Assembly (NCBI GenBank): GCA_024704765.1
Contig: JAKMXF010000144.1
Coordinates: 1-64,000 of the forward strand
DNA: 64,000 nt
Source of the DNA: Oopsacas minuta
Lineage: Eukaryota > Porifera > Hexactinellida > Lyssacinosida > Leucopsacidae
Direction of reading: 5' to 3'
Positions 1 through 12,901 of this stretch are shown here, piece after piece (the first letter of the stretch is position 1; every line of letters begins with the position of its first letter). The position numbers were made by a program, and so were the translations under genes. The notes below the pieces were generated by a model, which saw nothing but the letters and a program-made list of their open reading frames with translations, made no database searches and was not told the origin of the DNA.

Positions 1-999
1 GCTGATATAGAGCTAAAATTAGCAGAGGTTAATACACACCAGCCTGAGACCCATATTGTATTCAGGAACCAATCCGAACCCCTAGAGCAGCTGATTGCAC
101 AACTGGGAGAGGTTCTAGAGGAGGAGGTACCAATCATACCCAATTACCAAGCTATGAGAGAGGTAGTAGCTGTTGGGAAGAAACGGAGAGCTCCTGGAAA
201 GTTGTATAGTCCTCGAGCTGTAGCTATTGACTACAATACCAACAAAATTTTTGTTACAGAGGGGGCACAAATCTTATCCCGGGGTTTATTCAGCACACAC
301 AAACGTATTTCCATCTTTACAGAGAGAGGAGATTACCTAGATAGCTTTACCCACAAGGACATGCAGGGTCCACACGGTATAGCTATTCACGAGGATAATG
401 TGTACGTCACAGATACACTTGTGCATGCAGTGTTCCTCTTCAAAATGGAGACTAGCTTCCCTCTAATCGCTAAGCTAGGGACTGGAGGATCTCGGATAGG
501 AGAGTTTAACAGTCCTCAAAACCTAACTGTCTCTACTAACGGAGACGTATACGTAACAGATTTTTATAACAACAGAATCCAGATCCTCAACAGCTCTCTA
601 CAACCCATACGTAACCTCACTAAAAAGCCAATTCAGAACCCTCGTGACATAAAACTAACAGCTGATGAGGTCTACGTGCTCTGTGAGGACAATCCCTGTA
701 TACAGGTGCTATCTCACGCGGGAGAGAGACTCCGTTCTTTGGCGTCTAGAAGTATGCCGAATGATGTTGCTAATCCTCATTTCTTCTGTCTAGACGTAGC
801 AAAGAATATAATTATCAGTGACTGGTGTTATAATGGTAAAGTAAAGATATTCAATAAAGAAGGAATCTTCATTCACGCTATACTAGTAGAACATCAAAAG
901 AAAGTTCCCGCGAGAGGATTAGCTCTAACGAAAGATCTAAGTTTAGTAGTTATATTTCCTGATAGTGATTATTATTTACGAATATTCTCATGTTTATAA
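1..999 (+). CDS. Coiled-coil/NHL-repeat protein, 3' part (copy A)
   Basis: The window opens inside this gene. Base 1 is the first base of codon 87 of the identical complete gene at 36682-37938, so the reading frame is open from base 1; an internal Met at 154 is not the real start. The part seen holds the end of the N-terminal helical region and the whole beta-propeller made of NHL-type repeats (blocks ending in patterns such as VYVTD or ILNSS at roughly 45-residue spacing). NHL propellers bind protein or RNA; the target here is unknown. An AATAAA polyadenylation signal lies at 1021-1026. The convergent helicase gene ends only 42 bp downstream. Confidence 0.9.
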   Translation, partial: ADIELKLAEVNTHQPETHIVFRNQSEPLEQLIAQLGEVLEEEVPIIPNYQAMREVVAVGKKRRAPGKLYSPRAVAIDYNTNKIFVTEGAQILSRGLFSTHKRISIFTERGDYLDSFTHKDMQGPHGIAIHEDNVYVTDTLVHAVFLFKMETSFPLIAKLGTGGSRIGEFNSPQNLTVSTNGDVYVTDFYNNRIQILNSSLQPIRNLTKKPIQNPRDIKLTADEVYVLCEDNPCIQVLSHAGERLRSLASRSMPNDVANPHFFCLDVAKNIIISDWCYNGKVKIFNKEGIFIHAILVEHQKKVPARGLALTKDLSLVVIFPDSDYYLRIFSCL

Positions 1000-1041
1000 T
1001 GTTTATCACATCCAATAATTAATAAACAAACAAACATTCTA

Positions 1042-4229
<3,188 letters not shown>

Positions 4230-4670
4230 CAGATGTCTGTAGAAACCCTATTATAAGTCTGAGTGTTAGCTAATTGAATTATTATAAAACAATATGAGAT
4301 TACAGGAATTGTGTCGCACTGCCACGTGGCTATAAAATGGACACAATTTGTATATAAGAACAATGTATGACTAGACAGGAGCCAATCAAATGCGCTGTTA
4401 TAGCGAATAGTTGGCATTCATTAGATGCATTGATGAAAGGTGTGAAAAGTGTCACTTTTGAGCCACCCAATGGCACAGTAATGTGTCACAATATGAACTA
4501 AAAGGTGTGAATGCAGAATATGATTAATTAGCAAATAAATGAAGTAAAATCATAATTACCAATAAAGTTCTATTTTGAAGATTCATATAAGAATCTTAAC
4601 AACCATATTTGAATTTGGAATGCTATTAAAAATATAAACAACATTTAATATTTGTCCCAGGGGGTCAAAA
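4230..4670. other. Spacer between helicase and kinase genes
   Basis: No gene is seen here. The stretch should hold the helicase promoter and the kinase 3' flank, both on the minus strand. It contains one copy of the composite word AGGTGTGAAAAGTGTCAC at 4438-4455 and a hairpin at 4660-4680 that overlaps the kinase stop codon. Confidence 0.6.
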
Positions 4671-4680
4671 CTAGACCCCC
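4660..4680. repeat. 7-bp perfect hairpin around the kinase stop codon
   Basis: GGGGGTC (4660-4666) pairs with GACCCCC (4674-4680) across a 7-nt loop. The kinase stop codon (minus strand, 4673-4671) lies in the loop, so the stem would form in the mRNA right at the end of the reading frame. It is identical in copy B at 41599-41619. Confidence 0.6.
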
Positions 4681-5681
4681 TCATCATCAAAAGCGTCCAT
4701 ATCATCAGAGAGGGTGTCAGACCCCAGAGAACATGTCTCCTCCCAATCTACACCCCCGAGCAGTTCGACGAGGTCAGAAGCGGGGGGTCTCATATCCACA
4801 GAGTGGTCCAAACATCTGTCGATAATATATTTTATTTGAAGTGGAGTCTTAGGCAGGACACATTCTGGTAGTGTCAGTCTCTTAGCCTCCATACACATCA
4901 AATACATTATATTATAGTGATTAAGCTCCTTAGTATCAGAGAAGGGAAGTGAGTTAGTTAACACCTCGTAGATAACAGCACCGTATGAGTACACATCTGA
5001 TCCCTCACTGTGACAACGTGACCGTACAACTTCTGGTGCCATCCACAGCAAAGTACCTACATCATCTGTCTGTGTGGAGTCCTTAGCTTGGAGTTTTGAG
5101 ACACCAAAGTCACATAGCTTAGCTCTCAGAGGCTCTTTGGTCAGTAGAACATTCTAAATACACATATTGGTAACTAGGGTATATCAAATATTGGTGTCAA
5201 TATGTTATACCTTGCTCTTCAAATCTCTATGTATCACATTCTGTGCATGGAGATAAGACAGACCCTTAGCTATGTCTGTTAGAAGAGAGGTGACAGAATC
5301 AGGATCCAGTTGTCTCTTCTCCACATGTAGTACTCTATACAGACTCCCTCCCTCAATGAACTCCATAAGTATACACAACTTGGGGGCGTTACATGCTCCC
5401 ACAAATTTGACGATATTCTGGTGGTCTAATTGGCTCATAAGCCATACCTCATCTGAGAATTCCTTTGGGTCGGTACAGTCGTCAAGTTCCTTAATAGCAA
5501 TTGACACCCCCTGCCATATACCCTTATAAACAGACCCGTATTGACCCTTGTCCAAGAGGTCCTCTATGAGTAGGTCGTTATAGAGAACTAACCTACAGTC
5601 AAATCGGGAGGGGGCGAGGGTACCGAGATTTGTGTGTACCTTCAAAACTTCAGAACAAGATCTCCTTGTATTCGCAGCCAT
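4671..5681 (-). CDS. TKL-type protein kinase, catalytic domain only (copy A)
   Basis: This is a small protein kinase of about 317 residues made of two exons, 5211-5681 and 4671-5153, joined in phase 0 inside the catalytic loop. All key parts are visible: glycine-rich loop GQYGSVYKG, the ATP-anchoring lysine in IAIKEL, catalytic loop HRDLKSKN, CDFG motif, and WMAPEVV followed by SDVYSYGAVIYEVL. The HRDLKSKN loop and WMAPE are typical of the tyrosine-kinase-like (MLK/RAF-related) group, which phosphorylates Ser/Thr. There is no recognisable regulatory domain; about 35 residues precede the kinase fold and a short acidic tail follows it. The exact subfamily and substrate cannot be told. Confidence 0.88.
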
Positions 5682-6404
5682 TCGTGTTCATAATAACAAT
5701 TCTATTCTGTTTATATATATGCCACAATTAGCTGTGTAACCATTTGACGAAGCCACTTTTTAACCATTAGTAATGCGACTGGAGAGCAATTCTTATATGG
5801 CTAGAAATGGCATGATGGCATAATGCGACACATTTTGTGGAACACTTGTGTCACGATTCGGTTATTACTTAATTTTATAAGTTTCTAGAAGCCTAGTAAC
5901 CACACTAACATTAGGAATGTTTGGTATTTACACTAAAGTACAAGATTATTCATAATTGTGTCACTAGTTAACCAATCAAATTACTTGGAAACATTCAATA
6001 TTTGAGATATTTTGCGACACAATAGGAAACAAGTGGCAGATTTGTGACACTTTTTAAAGTTACATTTATAAGTGAAAATAATTGCGACACAATTATACAA
6101 ATATCGCAGAACCGCGAAACTTTACTGACACTTTATAAGTGGCAGTAGTAAGGATAGGATGAAGATATCAAGTGGTGAGGGGGGAAGGGGAGAAGGGAGA
6201 AAGGGAAAAGGGGTGAGGGGGCGAGGGGAGAAGGGGAAAGGGTGAGGGGGCGAGGGGAGAAGGGGAAATAAGTAATTGATTGTACTCCTGTATCTGTAAT
6301 ATTCATATAAATTGAAATTTGAAACAGAGCTAGCAAAAAAATCAAATTAAATGAGTTGAATGAAAAGATTGAATTTACACATCTACAGGTGTGAAGTGGC
6401 ACAC
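5682..6404. other. Spacer between kinase and SLC41, with G-rich repeat
   Basis: No gene is supported here. An open frame running left from the SLC41 exon through 6133 is only intron and 3' flank read-through into the G-rich tract. The spacer holds the kinase promoter (minus strand), many GTGNCAC-type words around 5815-6125, and the G-rich repeat at 6178-6268. Confidence 0.7.
6178..6268 (+). repeat. G-rich minisatellite, length-variable between copies
   Basis: This is an irregular array of GGGGAGAAG and GAGGGGGCGAGG type units downstream of the SLC41 stop. Copy A carries extra GGGAAAGGGTGAGG segments; copy B (43115-43201) has more uniform GGGGAGAAG repeats and is a few bases shorter. Runs of four or more G allow G-quadruplex folding on the plus strand. 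Confidence 0.85.
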
Positions 6405-9400
6405 TCACTCTGCCACATCTTGATCTTTGTCGCCAATATGCCATAAAATAACAAACGCAAGAGATAGAATTCCAGTTCCTAGAATAAAAATATCCAATAA
6501 TAGTTAGGTGTGAAAAGTGGCACACAAACTCACCAAGTAGATCTCCTAGAGCTGTCAAATAAGGAATAGCCCCGTTATTTGGATCGCTACCCCAAGACCA
6601 GAGGAAGTGGACAATCCAATTAGCTGCCACCATGAGTAATGCCACTTGTATGCCACTTGACACCAAATAGCTGAATATGAAAACAGGGCTTAGAGAAGTA
6701 TGTCCCGCGTTCAAACCATGGATAATTAATAAGAAAATACAACTCCCAACAACTGACACTAATATGAGCCATCTCGCCATCTGGGTGTTGGTATTGTGTC
6801 CCCAAAAGGTGTGAAGTATGCCCTCATAAGCTGCCTAAAATATAATACAGAAAACCAATAATTAAATAATAGTTAAGAATAATCAAATATGGAACTATCA
6901 ATTACAAATAAGAAACTATATAAATACACAATATGGAACTAAGAATATGAAACTAAAATATGTACTTTCAAACAGATGAATTGTGCCACTTAAGTTTACA
7001 ATTCTTAGAAAACCATAAATTTGACTTGAATATTTTTAGTTGTAACTATAGCAACAGAATTATAAGGAAAGAATGTCAGTAGGCACAAAGCTATTCTCAT
7101 TCTTATCTAAGGACACAAATGAGCCACCTGACACCCGGGACCTGGAAGGATCAGGTTCATTTTGGCGTCAGAAGGGGTACAAGGTTCCTGGACACGCACA
7201 ACCGGATGTGGTATGCACCTCACCGCCACACAAGGTGTATGGCGCACAACACCCTCCGAAATACGTGGCAGATTCCGACACAAAAGTGTCACAGACAGAC
7301 CACTTAGTGGCATACCACCGGAGCATGGTGACGGATATTGAAGAGGGGTTTAACATTCCACTTACAAGATCCCATTCTGATGGCGTCACACGACCACCTG
7401 ATGCCACTTCGCCACTTTCTGACCCACCTGGTCTGAAATTTGAGTTCGACATCAAAGCTCATTTTCTGAACAAAGTCAAGCATATGAGCCAATCAAAAGC
7501 AGAGGAACAGAGGTCCGCTTTCAGAGGATCAGAGGGCCTGGGGTATGACCCAAACGACAGAGAGACCGCTAAACTTGAGAAATTCGGGAAATCACTTGCC
7601 GGACCTAACACGGACATAAATGTTATCCGTAAGCTCAGCTGGGGGGGCATACCTGCCCAATTGAGGGGGACAACCTGGCAGCTCTTGTGTGGGTACCTCC
7701 CGACTAACATAGACAGACGGGAGAGCACCCTGACCCGTAAGAGACTGGAGTACCGTCAATACCTGGACAGTTATTACAAGAAGAATGTGTTTGATAATAA
7801 TCACGATATAATGAAGCAGATTCAGGTAGATGTACCAAGGATGAACTCAGAGATAAAGTTGTTTAGACAACAAGTTGTAAGAGAGGTGTTTATTCGGGTG
7901 TTATTCATATGGTCTATTAGACACCCTGCCTCTGGGTATGTCCAAGGGATCAATGACCTCTTGACGCCTTTCTTTATCGTGTTCCTATCCTCCTATGTCC
8001 CAGCTGATAAGAATACAGATACGATAGAATTCAGTTCCCTGCCACAATGCCACCAGGACACAATTGAAGCAGACTCTTACTGGTGTGTGAACCACTTCCT
8101 AGAAGGCATACAGGACAATTACACCTTTGAGCAACCTGGCATACAACTAAAAGTAGCAAAACTCCGGGAAATCGTCCAGAGGGTGGACAATAATCTCCAC
8201 CAACACCTCATTGACAACGAAATAGAGTATATGGCATTCTCATTCAGATGGATGAATAACCTACTTATGAGAGAGTTCCCTCTCCACTGCATAATCAGAT
8301 TATGGGACACTTATCTATCAGAGAGGGAGGGGTTCGCAGAGTTCCATTTGTACACATGTGCAGCCTTCCTCCTCACCTTCTCAAAACAGCTGATAGCCAA
8401 ACCTGATCTGCAGGCTCTGATCCTCTTCCTACAGAGACTCCCCACTGACCAATGGGGTGATAGGGATATGGAACTATTACTGGCAGAGGCATACAGACTA
8501 AAGTACACATTTGAGAATGCACACGGACATCTTAAAGTGGCACAGAGTAAAGATTCTACTTAATTCTGCCACTTTTCACACCTTTTAGATAGTGTGAAAT
8601 GTATGGTTCCAATAAGAACTAATATATATATAAAAAATTTTAAATACCTCTTTATCCGTAACCTGGTTACCAGGCGTACTTCTGGAATGTAGAGATGTGC
8701 TAATCCTGCATGCCTGAATAGCAACTAAGTTACCACCTGTACCGTTTATAACTGGCGCGTAAACCGCCAATCCCTCTAGACCCATTACCACTTTATCTAG
8801 AACTGTGCCACCTAGTGAACTAATACACATGGCTATTAGGAGAGGTGTCCAACCATATTTGACCACTTCTTTAGTTGTGTCGCCTCTGGTTGACACGTAG
8901 AGCCACATAACACCAAGTGGCAGCATAAGCGACACAATTAGTGGTGCAATCCACATTGTGACTTCTCTCTTGTCGTAGAGTGTTGATGCCACAAGAGACA
9001 GTACACCTAGAAAAAGGTGTTAATTACAGTTAAATGGCACAAATGTGTCGCTTACCTAGTGTCACGAGATCTCCCAAGGCAGCTGCTAGAGGTGTTGCTA
9101 AGTTGTCGGGGTTAAGTTTAAAAGTGGCACACAGATAAACCACCACTGCCATCACGACACCTAACAGTAGTCCGGACACACAGGCCGCTAAAATGGCAGA
9201 AGCAAATATTAGTGACACCAGGGACCAATCTATCTGTCCAAGGGACACAATTAGGCCCAGGAGGACAGACAAACAGCTAGCTAGGATCGACACAATAGTG
9301 GCTTGGCCTTGTATAAGTGATAAGTTATAAGCGACAACTTTAAGATAACCACCCAATGATGCCACTTCTCCCAAATTAGCAGCTGTTGAGAGTCTAGCTG

Positions 9401-9716
9401 TTAGTGTCATTTCTAGGTTACCCTTCAATCCCAGTAGAGGAGGAACTAATATGAATAACTCATCCACTTTAATAAACACTTCCCAGTGCTGTACTACATC
9501 TAATAATAGACCTGCCATAACCAGACCGACACCTGAAAGTGTCGAAGATATAAATATCTGTAACAGGGAGTATGCCACTTCTAGATAGGTGTTAGGTGGT
9601 TTGAGAGATGGTTTAGGAGGTGGTGAGTCGATTGAGAGACCACTATCACTCCCTGAGAGGCAGATAGGTGTGAGAATTGTGTCGCTATGCTCATCAGAGC
9701 CATTTTCTAATTCCAT
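6405..9716 (-). CDS. SLC41A: SLC41-type Mg2+ transporter (copy A)
   Basis: This is a multi-pass membrane transporter related to bacterial MgtE, which moves Mg2+ and other divalent cations across the plasma or organelle membrane. Four exons in continuous phase: 9056-9716, 8648-9006, 6534-6834 and 6405-6478, about 464 residues (human paralogues are slightly over 500). Two repeated transporter domains are present. The first contains GLKGNLEMTLTARLSTAANLG and ends LATPLAAALGDLVTLG. The second contains INGTGGNLVAIQACRISTSLH and ends AIPYLTALGDLLG. The tail DKDQDVAE is SLC41-like. The start ATG at 9716 gives an acidic cytosolic N-terminus of about 45 residues. The 1.8-kb intron 6835-8647 holds the complete TBC1D22 gene on the other strand. 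Confidence 0.93.
7042..7055 (+). promoter_or_regulatory. RFX X-box-like palindrome upstream of TBC1D22
   Basis: GTAACTATAGCAAC fits the X-box consensus GTHNYYATRRNAAC and lies 17 bp before the TBC1D22 start codon. The same 14-mer also occurs inside LDB coding sequence at 21617-21630, so a regulatory role is only a possibility. Confidence 0.35.
7073..8563 (+). CDS. TBC1D22: TBC1D22-type Rab GTPase-activating protein (copy A)
   Basis: This is a single-exon gene of 496 residues lying inside an intron of SLC41, on the opposite strand. The C-terminal two thirds is a TBC domain (about residues 185-470), which speeds GTP hydrolysis by Rab proteins on Golgi and endosomal membranes. The two catalytic fingers are present: arginine in IQVDVPRMN and glutamine in SGYVQGIND. 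Other strong family matches are GGIPAQLRGTTWQLL, FIWSIRHPASGY, FRWMNNLLMREFPL and LLLAEAYRLKY, which point to TBC1D22A/B. The first 180 residues are low-complexity and probably disordered. The lack of introns, where relatives usually have many, fits an old retrocopy (inference). Confidence 0.95.
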   Translation: MSVGTKLFSFLSKDTNEPPDTRDLEGSGSFWRQKGYKVPGHAQPDVVCTSPPHKVYGAQHPPKYVADSDTKVSQTDHLVAYHRSMVTDIEEGFNIPLTRSHSDGVTRPPDATSPLSDPPGLKFEFDIKAHFLNKVKHMSQSKAEEQRSAFRGSEGLGYDPNDRETAKLEKFGKSLAGPNTDINVIRKLSWGGIPAQLRGTTWQLLCGYLPTNIDRRESTLTRKRLEYRQYLDSYYKKNVFDNNHDIMKQIQVDVPRMNSEIKLFRQQVVREVFIRVLFIWSIRHPASGYVQGINDLLTPFFIVFLSSYVPADKNTDTIEFSSLPQCHQDTIEADSYWCVNHFLEGIQDNYTFEQPGIQLKVAKLREIVQRVDNNLHQHLIDNEIEYMAFSFRWMNNLLMREFPLHCIIRLWDTYLSEREGFAEFHLYTCAAFLLTFSKQLIAKPDLQALILFLQRLPTDQWGDRDMELLLAEAYRLKYTFENAHGHLKVAQSKDST

Positions 9717-9760
9717 TCTAAATATTAATATAAATCTATTTTTACACTAAAATATTGAAA
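9717..9760. other. Short spacer between SLC41 start and FTSJ3 stop
   Basis: Only 44 AT-rich bases separate the SLC41 start codon from the FTSJ3 stop codon. Both genes lie on the minus strand, so the SLC41 promoter must overlap the FTSJ3 3' end. Confidence 0.6.
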
Positions 9761-12731
9761 TTATTTATTCTTATATTTCCTAAAATTTTTGCTATTTTTC
9801 TTCTGAGATTTTATAGCATTCCTTCTGTCCTTTTTCATTCTAGAGTCTACTCGCTTGTAGCGCCCTTTCACACCTTTAGGTCTGCCACCCTGCCCCTTGT
9901 CACTTTTCTTAGAAACCACATAGGACACTTTCCCGCGTGATTTTATTTGTCCCGCCTTTTTATATAGTTTCTTAATTTTATCAATTTTCTCTTTCTGAGC
10001 TGTGACGTCATTTGTGTCAGGCAGGTTATCCAATATTTTACGCGCCATTTCCACCTTTTTAGCGGCTTTAAATTTCCTTTTCGCCTTTGCTTCAACTATC
10101 TTTTTGATTGGTCGATTATCAATCTCTTTCTGGCGCGTATTATAGTACTCAACCTGACAACGTAAAGAACGTTACTACATTCCTTATACAAATCTAGCAT
10201 AACTTACTTGTTGCTTAGTAACGGGTAGTATCCTAAAGGAATGCTTCTCTTCGTCGTCAAGGAACCAATCAGGAATGTCTAATCCTTCATCTCTGTTTGT
10301 ATATCTATTATAGGCGCCATCTATTATGTCCTCACGGGACCCTTTAGAGAGGAACATTTGTTCCGCTAGGGCTAGACCAATCGGGTCCAGTCTCTTAGTT
10401 CCAGTAATAGTTCCGGTTACACTCTCGTCGCTATCTGATTGGCTATGATATCCATCTAGATTACATGTATAAATACAGTAAACATTGGAGTTAACGACAC
10501 TCGTTTGGGCGGGCGAAAAAGGTGGCTATATCCGGGTTATGGCGTGTGCAGAATAATGCTGCGAGATTCTGGGCAAGCAAAATGAGTCGTTATATGCGAT
10601 TTGTTGTTATTTCCAATGTTTACTCTCTACAATAATAGAATACATATATAACATACCAATATCCATGTTATGCTGCTGGGGTAGAACAGATCCATTCGTC
10701 AGCTGTTGTGACACATTTTTAACACCTTTTAGCTGTGCTACTGCATTCTTTAAATCTATATCTTCATCTCTATCAGCTCTGTGTTCTGATTGGTTAAAAA
10801 CATCCCTCTCGAACCACTTGTCGCCTCTGGAATGTGACACATTTCTCCCTAGAGACTAACAGGAATGTATAACACATTCCTCGCCTACCATGGTAACAAC
10901 ACAAATATGTACCTCTGTTAGAATTGGTGCTTCATCATTACTACTGTCAATAGAGAATGTGTCCTCAAGTGGCTCAGTGCCACTTTTGAATGTGTCCGGC
11001 AAATCTTCTTCATCTCTCATGTCCCAGTCACATCTAGATAGAGGTGGCTTAAAAGTCTCAATTGTGTCCTCAGGTGGTGGCTCAATATCCCCATCTAACA
11101 TTTCTTGTAGCTGCAAAAATAATTAAATAAAATACAGATAATTAGTTCCAACTGAAACTAACCTGGTCCTCATTCGTAATGCCATTAATATTGAAAAGTG
11201 GCATATCATTGTGGCTCATATCCTGAACACCTCCAGGGAACATTTTCATAGACTCAGCTAGTTTCAGTTTCCGTTTAAGCGCCACTTTCCTTTCCCGCTT
11301 TTTCTTCTGTCTCTTCTCACGACTTAGTTCCGTATTTATCAACTTTAGTTCCGATTCTCCCTCCGACACATCTGTGCCACTTCCAGAAAGTGGATCAGTC
11401 TCTACAGAGTCTGATTGGTCAATAAAATTACGTAATGTGTCTCTCCATTTTAACAGAATTCTCAGTTCTCTCCGACCTAACACCTGAATGTCCTAAAAAT
11501 AGAATACAAAATTGTAAATATTAATACAGTAGATACCGGTTAAGAGAGTACCGGATAAGAGAGTACCGGATATAAGCACCATCCTCTGGATACCGGTTCT
11601 CTTATACTCCTGTATATTATACCGGTCATAAGAACATGTATTGCTACTCCTAAGGGTGTTCTTATAACCAGTATACATTGTCTTTATGTTACTATAAATA
11701 GCAACCTTGAATAAGGTGATAATCTCATTGGTTGTAGCAGGGTGTTTCTTGAATATATCCATGTCTATTTCCAAACTGCTGGCTTCCTTTAATAACTCTA
11801 AGTGGTTGTGGGAGAGGACGAACTCGGAAAGTGGCACAGGGTGGTACACTAGAGGGTGTGAAGTGTCGCTGTACCCCTCAGCCCGTTTCTTCTTCCCGGA
11901 AATAAGTTGTGACACTTTTATGACGTCAGGAGCCTTCTCCAGCCGTTTTGATTGGCTAACCTCTGTTTCCTATGGATACCAAATGAATAACATGGTTGCT
12001 ATGGTAATAATAACGGGAATTTACCTTGAATATATATTTGGGATCTAACAGCTTAGGATCCAAAGAATCAGGCGCCAAATATCCTCTGCAAACTATAAAT
12101 ATTTCAGCACTCTCCAGACGGGATGCTTCCGGTTTGGTGGCAGTAACGTGGTGGAACAGCTGTTGACAGACCCACAAGAGAGCAGAGTAGTCCTTGGACC
12201 GGAACACCTTTGTTATGAACCATCCATCAGCCCTCAGAAAGTGACACGCTAGTCCTAGCGCCTTCAGACATAGCGACACCTATTATAGTGTAAAATTAAT
12301 GTCTTAAAGTGACACAAACCACTTCACACCTGGTCATAAGCGTCCTGTTCCCATGCTACTCCCATATTCGGCGCCCCGTCGTTAAGCACGACATCAGCTT
12401 TCACGCCTTTTCCTAATTCCTTAGTGAGCATAGACCGACACTTTTCTGTAGTTATGTCACATTGAAATGTCTTCACACCTGGGATAGGAGCTATAGGAAC
12501 AAGATCTACCCCAACAACGCTACTGGAGATTGGCATGTGTTGCTGTGCAGCTTGTAACCAACTACCAGGGGCGGCACAAAGGTCAATGAGACAATTGGAA
12601 CATTCTAGAAATTGGAACTTCCTATTTAATTGTAATAGTTTGAATGCAGCTCTGCTCCTATATCCGGTCTCCTTAGCCAGTTTGTAGAATTTATCCCTTC
12701 TCTGTTTACCATGTTTAGCTTTCTTGCCCAT
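9761..12731 (-). CDS. FTSJ3: FTSJ3/Spb1 pre-rRNA 2'-O-methyltransferase (copy A)
   Basis: This is a nucleolar SAM-dependent RNA 2'-O-methyltransferase needed for large-subunit rRNA processing. Eight exons: 12330-12731, 12025-12279, 11706-11969, 11163-11492, 10913-11110, 10657-10855, 10208-10455 and 9761-10153, phases consistent, about 762 residues (human about 847). The N-terminal FtsJ domain shows [20 protein letters not shown], the SAM-binding [11 protein letters not shown] and the catalytic K-D-K-E set ([26 protein letters not shown]). It is followed by a middle DUF3381-like part ([17 protein letters not shown]) and the Spb1 C-terminal domain ([22 protein letters not shown]), ending in a very lysine-rich tail. 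Intron 3 contains a short tandem repeat and a MITE-like fragment. Confidence 0.95.
11534..11575 (+). repeat. 15-bp tandem repeat in FTSJ3 intron 3
   Basis: The unit TACCGGATAAGAGAG (first copy TACCGGTTAAGAGAG) occurs about 2.7 times. Further TACCGG words at about 11591 and 11625 extend the pattern. Copy B equivalent is 48468-48509. Confidence 0.7.
11571..11606 (+). repeat. Intronic repeat fragment, related to 14651-14690
   Basis: The core CATCCTCTGGA followed by ACCGGTTCTC and TATA is shared with the CFAP58 intron stretch at 14651-14690 (CATCCTCTGGAAACGGTTCTC). Nearby ATAAGAAC/GTTCTTAT inverted pairs recall a small terminal-inverted-repeat element. The family is not identified. Confidence 0.45.
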
Positions 12732-12901
12732 TACTTAAACAGCTAGTTAAACAGCTATCTAGCTATACAGTTATCTAGCTATACAGCTACCTAGTTAAAC
12801 ACAGGTTATATTTATCAATTAAAAAGGTGTCAAAATGTGAGTATTCATTCAGAAGTAACGTAGGTGTGATAATATGGATATAAAGGGTAAATAGTTTGTT
12901 C
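12732..12901. other. Spacer with AGCTA-type simple repeat
   Basis: The FTSJ3 promoter side (minus strand) carries an irregular TAGCTATACAG/TAAACAGCTA repeat at about 12733-12795. Nothing else is recognised before the CFAP58 stop. Confidence 0.6.

Noticed and set aside
154-999. A complete 281-residue gene starting at 154
   Set aside because: Copy B shows the real start far upstream; the Met at 154 is internal and the frame is open from base 1.
6133-6780. A 215-residue membrane protein reading into the G-rich repeat
   Set aside because: It is one SLC41 exon plus intron read-through. The splice site at 6534 and the next exon restore the family sequence and its normal end.
7107-7804. Several opposite-strand and out-of-frame open frames within TBC1D22
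   Set aside because: They overlap a strongly conserved coding frame and have no recognisable content; they are shadows.
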